This document shows positions 62,015 through 64,000 of a DNA stretch of 64,000 nt, one piece after another. A program made the translations under genes and the position numbers. The DNA is taken from the NCBI GenBank assembly GCA_963838845.1, contig CAWISR010000002.1, positions 248,001 through 312,000 of the forward strand, written 5' to 3'. Source of the DNA: CAVRXQ01 sp963838845. GTDB taxonomy: Bacteria > Actinomycetota > Acidimicrobiia > Acidimicrobiales > Bog-793. Numbering within the stretch: the first letter of the stretch is position 1; each line of letters begins with the position of its first letter. Below the pieces are notes generated by a model that was not told the DNA's origin, did not search any database, and was given only the letters and a program-made list of their open reading frames with translations.

Positions 62015-63103
62015 GTGGACTCGAGCGCGCCCGAGGTCGTCGACACCGTTGCCGAAGCGGCGCGCTGTGAACGCGCGCCCCTCATCGTGCTCGAGGTTCT
62101 TCGGGATTTCCTTGACGACCACGGCCTCGGCTCGGGGCCGGTTCGCGTCTCGCGTATCGGCGAAGGGGGTGGGTCGAACTTCTCCTTCCTTGTTGAGCGC
62201 GGGGACGGCCGTTACGTTCTCCGCCGCCCGCCGCGTCCGCCGCTCCCTCCCACCGCGCACGACGTCGTGCGCGAAGCGCGACTGCAACGGGCCTTGGAAC
62301 CGCTCGGCATCCGCGTGCCGCGCATCCGCGCGGTATGCGAAGACCCCTCGTTGCTCGGCGTGCCGTTCTACGTGGCCGACTTCATCGAAGGGTTCGTTGT
62401 CACGAGCGTGCTTCCTCAGGGACTCGACGATGAGGCCGCCCGTGGTCGCTTGGGCGCGGATCTCGTCGACGTTCTCATCGAGATCCACGCCGCAGACGTC
62501 TCGTCACCGGCGCTGGTGTCACTCGTCCGGCCGGGGAGCTATCTCGAACGTCAGGTACGCCGCTTCTCGGGGCTGTGGGAGGTCAACGCCACGAGACCGC
62601 TACCGCTCGTCGAACAGGTCGGAGAGCGGCTCTACACGTCGCTTCCCACGCCGCTCCGCCCCGTCGTCGTGCACGGCGATTACCGGCTCGGGAACATGAT
62701 TCTCGCTCCCGACCGGCCCGAGCGGATCGTCGCCGTCTTGGACTGGGAGATGGGCGCGATCGGCGATCCTCGTGCCGACGTCGGCTATCTCCTCGCGACG
62801 TACTCGGAACCCGGAGGCGCCCCGAGCCCCCTCGGCACCTCTCCGGTCACGGCATCGCCTGGGTTCCCAAAGCGCGAAGAACTTGTCGCGCGCTATGCCG
62901 AACGGAGTGGAATTCAGCTGGACGATTTGCCGTGGTTCGAAGCGCTCGCGTTGTGGAAGGCAACGGTGTTCTGCGAGGCGATCTACGGGCGGTTCATCCG
63001 CGGCGAGCTACCGGCGGAGGACGCGCGCGCCGCGAGGTTCGAACAGATCGTCCCCGCGCTTGCCGCCACGGCGGCGAAGCGGCTCGAAAGCGTCGGGGCG
63101 TAA
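62015..63103 (+). CDS. aminoglycoside-phosphotransferase-fold (ACAD10-type) kinase-like protein
   Basis: From GTG 62015 this is a 362-residue kinase-fold protein. VSRIGEGGGSNFSFLVERGDGRYVLRRPPRPPLPPTAHDVVREARLQRAL is the N-lobe, VVVHGDYRLGNMILAPDRPERIVAVLDWEMGAIGDPRADVGYLLATYSEPGG holds the catalytic HGDYRLGN and the LDWE metal site. This subgroup is found with ACAD11-type dehydrogenases and phosphorylates 4-hydroxyacyl-CoA in animals; an acyl-CoA dehydrogenase of that group is at 59086-60294, so a similar role here is reasonable. Confidence 0.9.
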   Translation: MDSSAPEVVDTVAEAARCERAPLIVLEVLRDFLDDHGLGSGPVRVSRIGEGGGSNFSFLVERGDGRYVLRRPPRPPLPPTAHDVVREARLQRALEPLGIRVPRIRAVCEDPSLLGVPFYVADFIEGFVVTSVLPQGLDDEAARGRLGADLVDVLIEIHAADVSSPALVSLVRPGSYLERQVRRFSGLWEVNATRPLPLVEQVGERLYTSLPTPLRPVVVHGDYRLGNMILAPDRPERIVAVLDWEMGAIGDPRADVGYLLATYSEPGGAPSPLGTSPVTASPGFPKREELVARYAERSGIQLDDLPWFEALALWKATVFCEAIYGRFIRGELPAEDARAARFEQIVPALAATAAKRLESVGA

Positions 63104-63244
63104 CGGTCGCGGCGCACCTTTGGGGTTTCTCGCAGACCTTGCAGTCCGTGCGCGGCGTCTCCCTTCGCCGTTCTCTTTCTTGGCGGAATGCACCGAACCG
63201 TGGTTGTCCTGCCAACTCGCCGGGCCGTGCTATCGGCACCGCGC

Positions 63245-63547
63245 CTACGTGCGCTGAACGAGCTGCGGCATGAACAGGCACTCGAACGAGAACCCGACAT
63301 CGGCTCGTATCGCCGGGTCGGATCGGCCGTAGCTGTTCGGATCCTCGTCATCGTCGAGGGCCAGCACCCCGAGACCGCCGAAATCTGCCCTCGGATGGCG
63401 TACCGGCCCGAACAGCACTGCCTTGCCCGCGTTGACGTTTCCGATCCAGTAGGCGACGTGTTCCCGCATGATCTCGGCCTCCGGCTCCTTCATGTCGTCC
63501 GGGAACGTTGGCCTGGGCGGGATCAAGGCGTAGAACCAGTTCTTCAT
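63245..63547 (-). CDS. YciI-like protein
   Basis: From ATG 63547 this is a 100-residue protein. MKNWFYALIPPRPTFPDDMKEPEAEIMREHVAYWIGNVNAGKAVLFGPV is the YciI/DGPF-type ferredoxin-like fold, with the conserved His of the EHVAYW helix and the GPV strand; DPAIRADVGFSFECLFMPQLVQR is the closing helix and strand. The family is of uncertain enzymatic role. The longer frame from 63691 overlaps the neighbour and is not conserved. It ends 141 bases before the phosphotransferase stop, convergent with it. Confidence 0.8.
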   Translation of the reverse strand: MKNWFYALIPPRPTFPDDMKEPEAEIMREHVAYWIGNVNAGKAVLFGPVRHPRADFGGLGVLALDDDEDPNSYGRSDPAIRADVGFSFECLFMPQLVQRT

Positions 63548-63578
63548 CTCTGCCCTCCGTTGGCCAGCCGTCTCCCTC

Positions 63579-63944
63579 CTACCGCACCGCTCCTTTTGAC
63601 AGCCCGACGACGTGTCCTTCGGGGTCGGCGAAAAAGGCGTACGTGAGGCCGAATTCGGCGATCTCCGCCGGCGGGGAAACGGTGCGCCCACCGAGACTTT
63701 CGGCCTTTGCGAGGTAGGCGGCCGGGTCGTCGACCTCGACGTAGAAGGTCACCTGGCCCGGGCCGCCGTCGTAGCTCGCGCCGATGCCGCCGCCGATGCC
63801 CTTCACTCCGGCTGACACGAGGCCGTAGCTCGGAGTGCCGCCCGTGTCTTGCACCTCCCAGTCGAACAGGTCTCCGTAGAAGCGCTGCAGGGCTTCGCCG
63901 TCCTTGCCCGTCACCTCGAACCATCCGACAACCGGCTTTGCCAT
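63579..63944 (-). CDS. VOC family protein (single glyoxalase-fold unit)
   Basis: A 121-residue protein: VVGWFEVTGKDGEALQRFYGDLFDWEVQDTGGTPSYGLVSAGVKGIGGGI, then GGPGQVTFYVEVDDPAAYLAKAESLGGRTVSPPAEIAEFGLTYAFFADPEGHVVGLSKG. The pattern, W(F/Y)E(V/I)..KD...L..FY..LF.W and the F.DPEG..(V/I)GL end, matches the common VOC group in actinobacteria whose ligand is unknown. It lies 31 bases upstream of the YciI-like gene on the same strand and the two may be co-transcribed. Confidence 0.87.
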   Translation of the reverse strand: MAKPVVGWFEVTGKDGEALQRFYGDLFDWEVQDTGGTPSYGLVSAGVKGIGGGIGASYDGGPGQVTFYVEVDDPAAYLAKAESLGGRTVSPPAEIAEFGLTYAFFADPEGHVVGLSKGAVR

Positions 63945-64000
63945 GGCCGTCTCCTCCTCTTCGATCAGTCGTCGTTCGCGTCGAGCGATGCCGCGAGGAC

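Overview
The window is GC-rich, densely packed bacterial DNA with many ATGA/GTGA start-stop overlaps. Enzymes likely to use mycothiol (two maleylpyruvate-isomerase-fold proteins) and coenzyme F420 (a Ddn-like reductase, an F420:NADP oxidoreductase-like protein, two LLM-class oxidoreductases), together with many acyl-CoA dehydrogenases, point to an actinobacterium. An acidimicrobial or related soil/aquatic lineage is my inference; there is no rRNA or tRNA in the window to test it. No phage, insertion sequence or CRISPR array was seen.

Region 1 (1-9.4 kb) holds single housekeeping and stress genes: a methyltransferase tail, RidA, a VOC protein, an epoxide-hydrolase remnant cut off by a Ddn-like reductase, an SdpI-like membrane protein, a lipoprotein, two paralogous mycothiol-dependent-type enzymes around a secreted protein, DUF503, an F420-type NADP oxidoreductase and a four-repeat secreted DUF5666-like protein. 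Homoserine kinase (thrB) and threonine synthase (thrC) are divergent at 8.6-10.7 kb.

Region 2 (10.7-15.5 kb) is the most coherent functional unit. An ECF sigma factor overlaps a zinc-binding membrane anti-sigma factor, then come a Tat-exported sulfite-oxidase-fold molybdoenzyme, a membrane cytochrome b and a small secreted protein. A second, cytoplasmic sulfite-oxidase-fold protein with a flavin reductase follows at once. It looks like a stress-regulated extracytoplasmic molybdenum redox system.

Region 3 (15.5-34.7 kb) has cold-shock, ACT-domain, DUF5996/MarR and secreted genes. It also has a zinc block (SBP, ATPase and two permeases, then an ArsR repressor and a histidine-rich protein), a GAF-EAL phosphodiesterase, a degraded helix-turn-helix gene beside a 25-bp triplicate, a 754-residue secreted protein, a PadR/ABC/FtsX operon, and a tiny gene that joins the start of a response regulator to the end of a histidine kinase.

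Region 4 (34.8-63.1 kb) is a catabolic island. About 19 kb run on the minus strand without interruption: acyl-CoA dehydrogenases, alcohol dehydrogenase, acyl-CoA ligase, a complete branched-chain-amino-acid-type ABC importer, then an LLM oxidoreductase, SnoaL-like protein, aldehyde dehydrogenase, enoyl reductase, alpha-hydroxy-acid oxidase, SDR, hydrolase, thioesterase and PLP enzyme. A divergent plus-strand operon encodes an SDR, CoA ligase, MaoC hydratase and thiolase, that is, a complete beta-oxidation set except for its dehydrogenase, which is next door. I infer uptake and CoA-dependent degradation of a hydrophobic carboxylate; the substrate is unknown.

Several genes carry short indels at homopolymers or CG runs (21.2, 25.9, 38.9 and 55.3 kb). 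These may be real decay or assembly errors and should be checked against reads before any biological claim is made.
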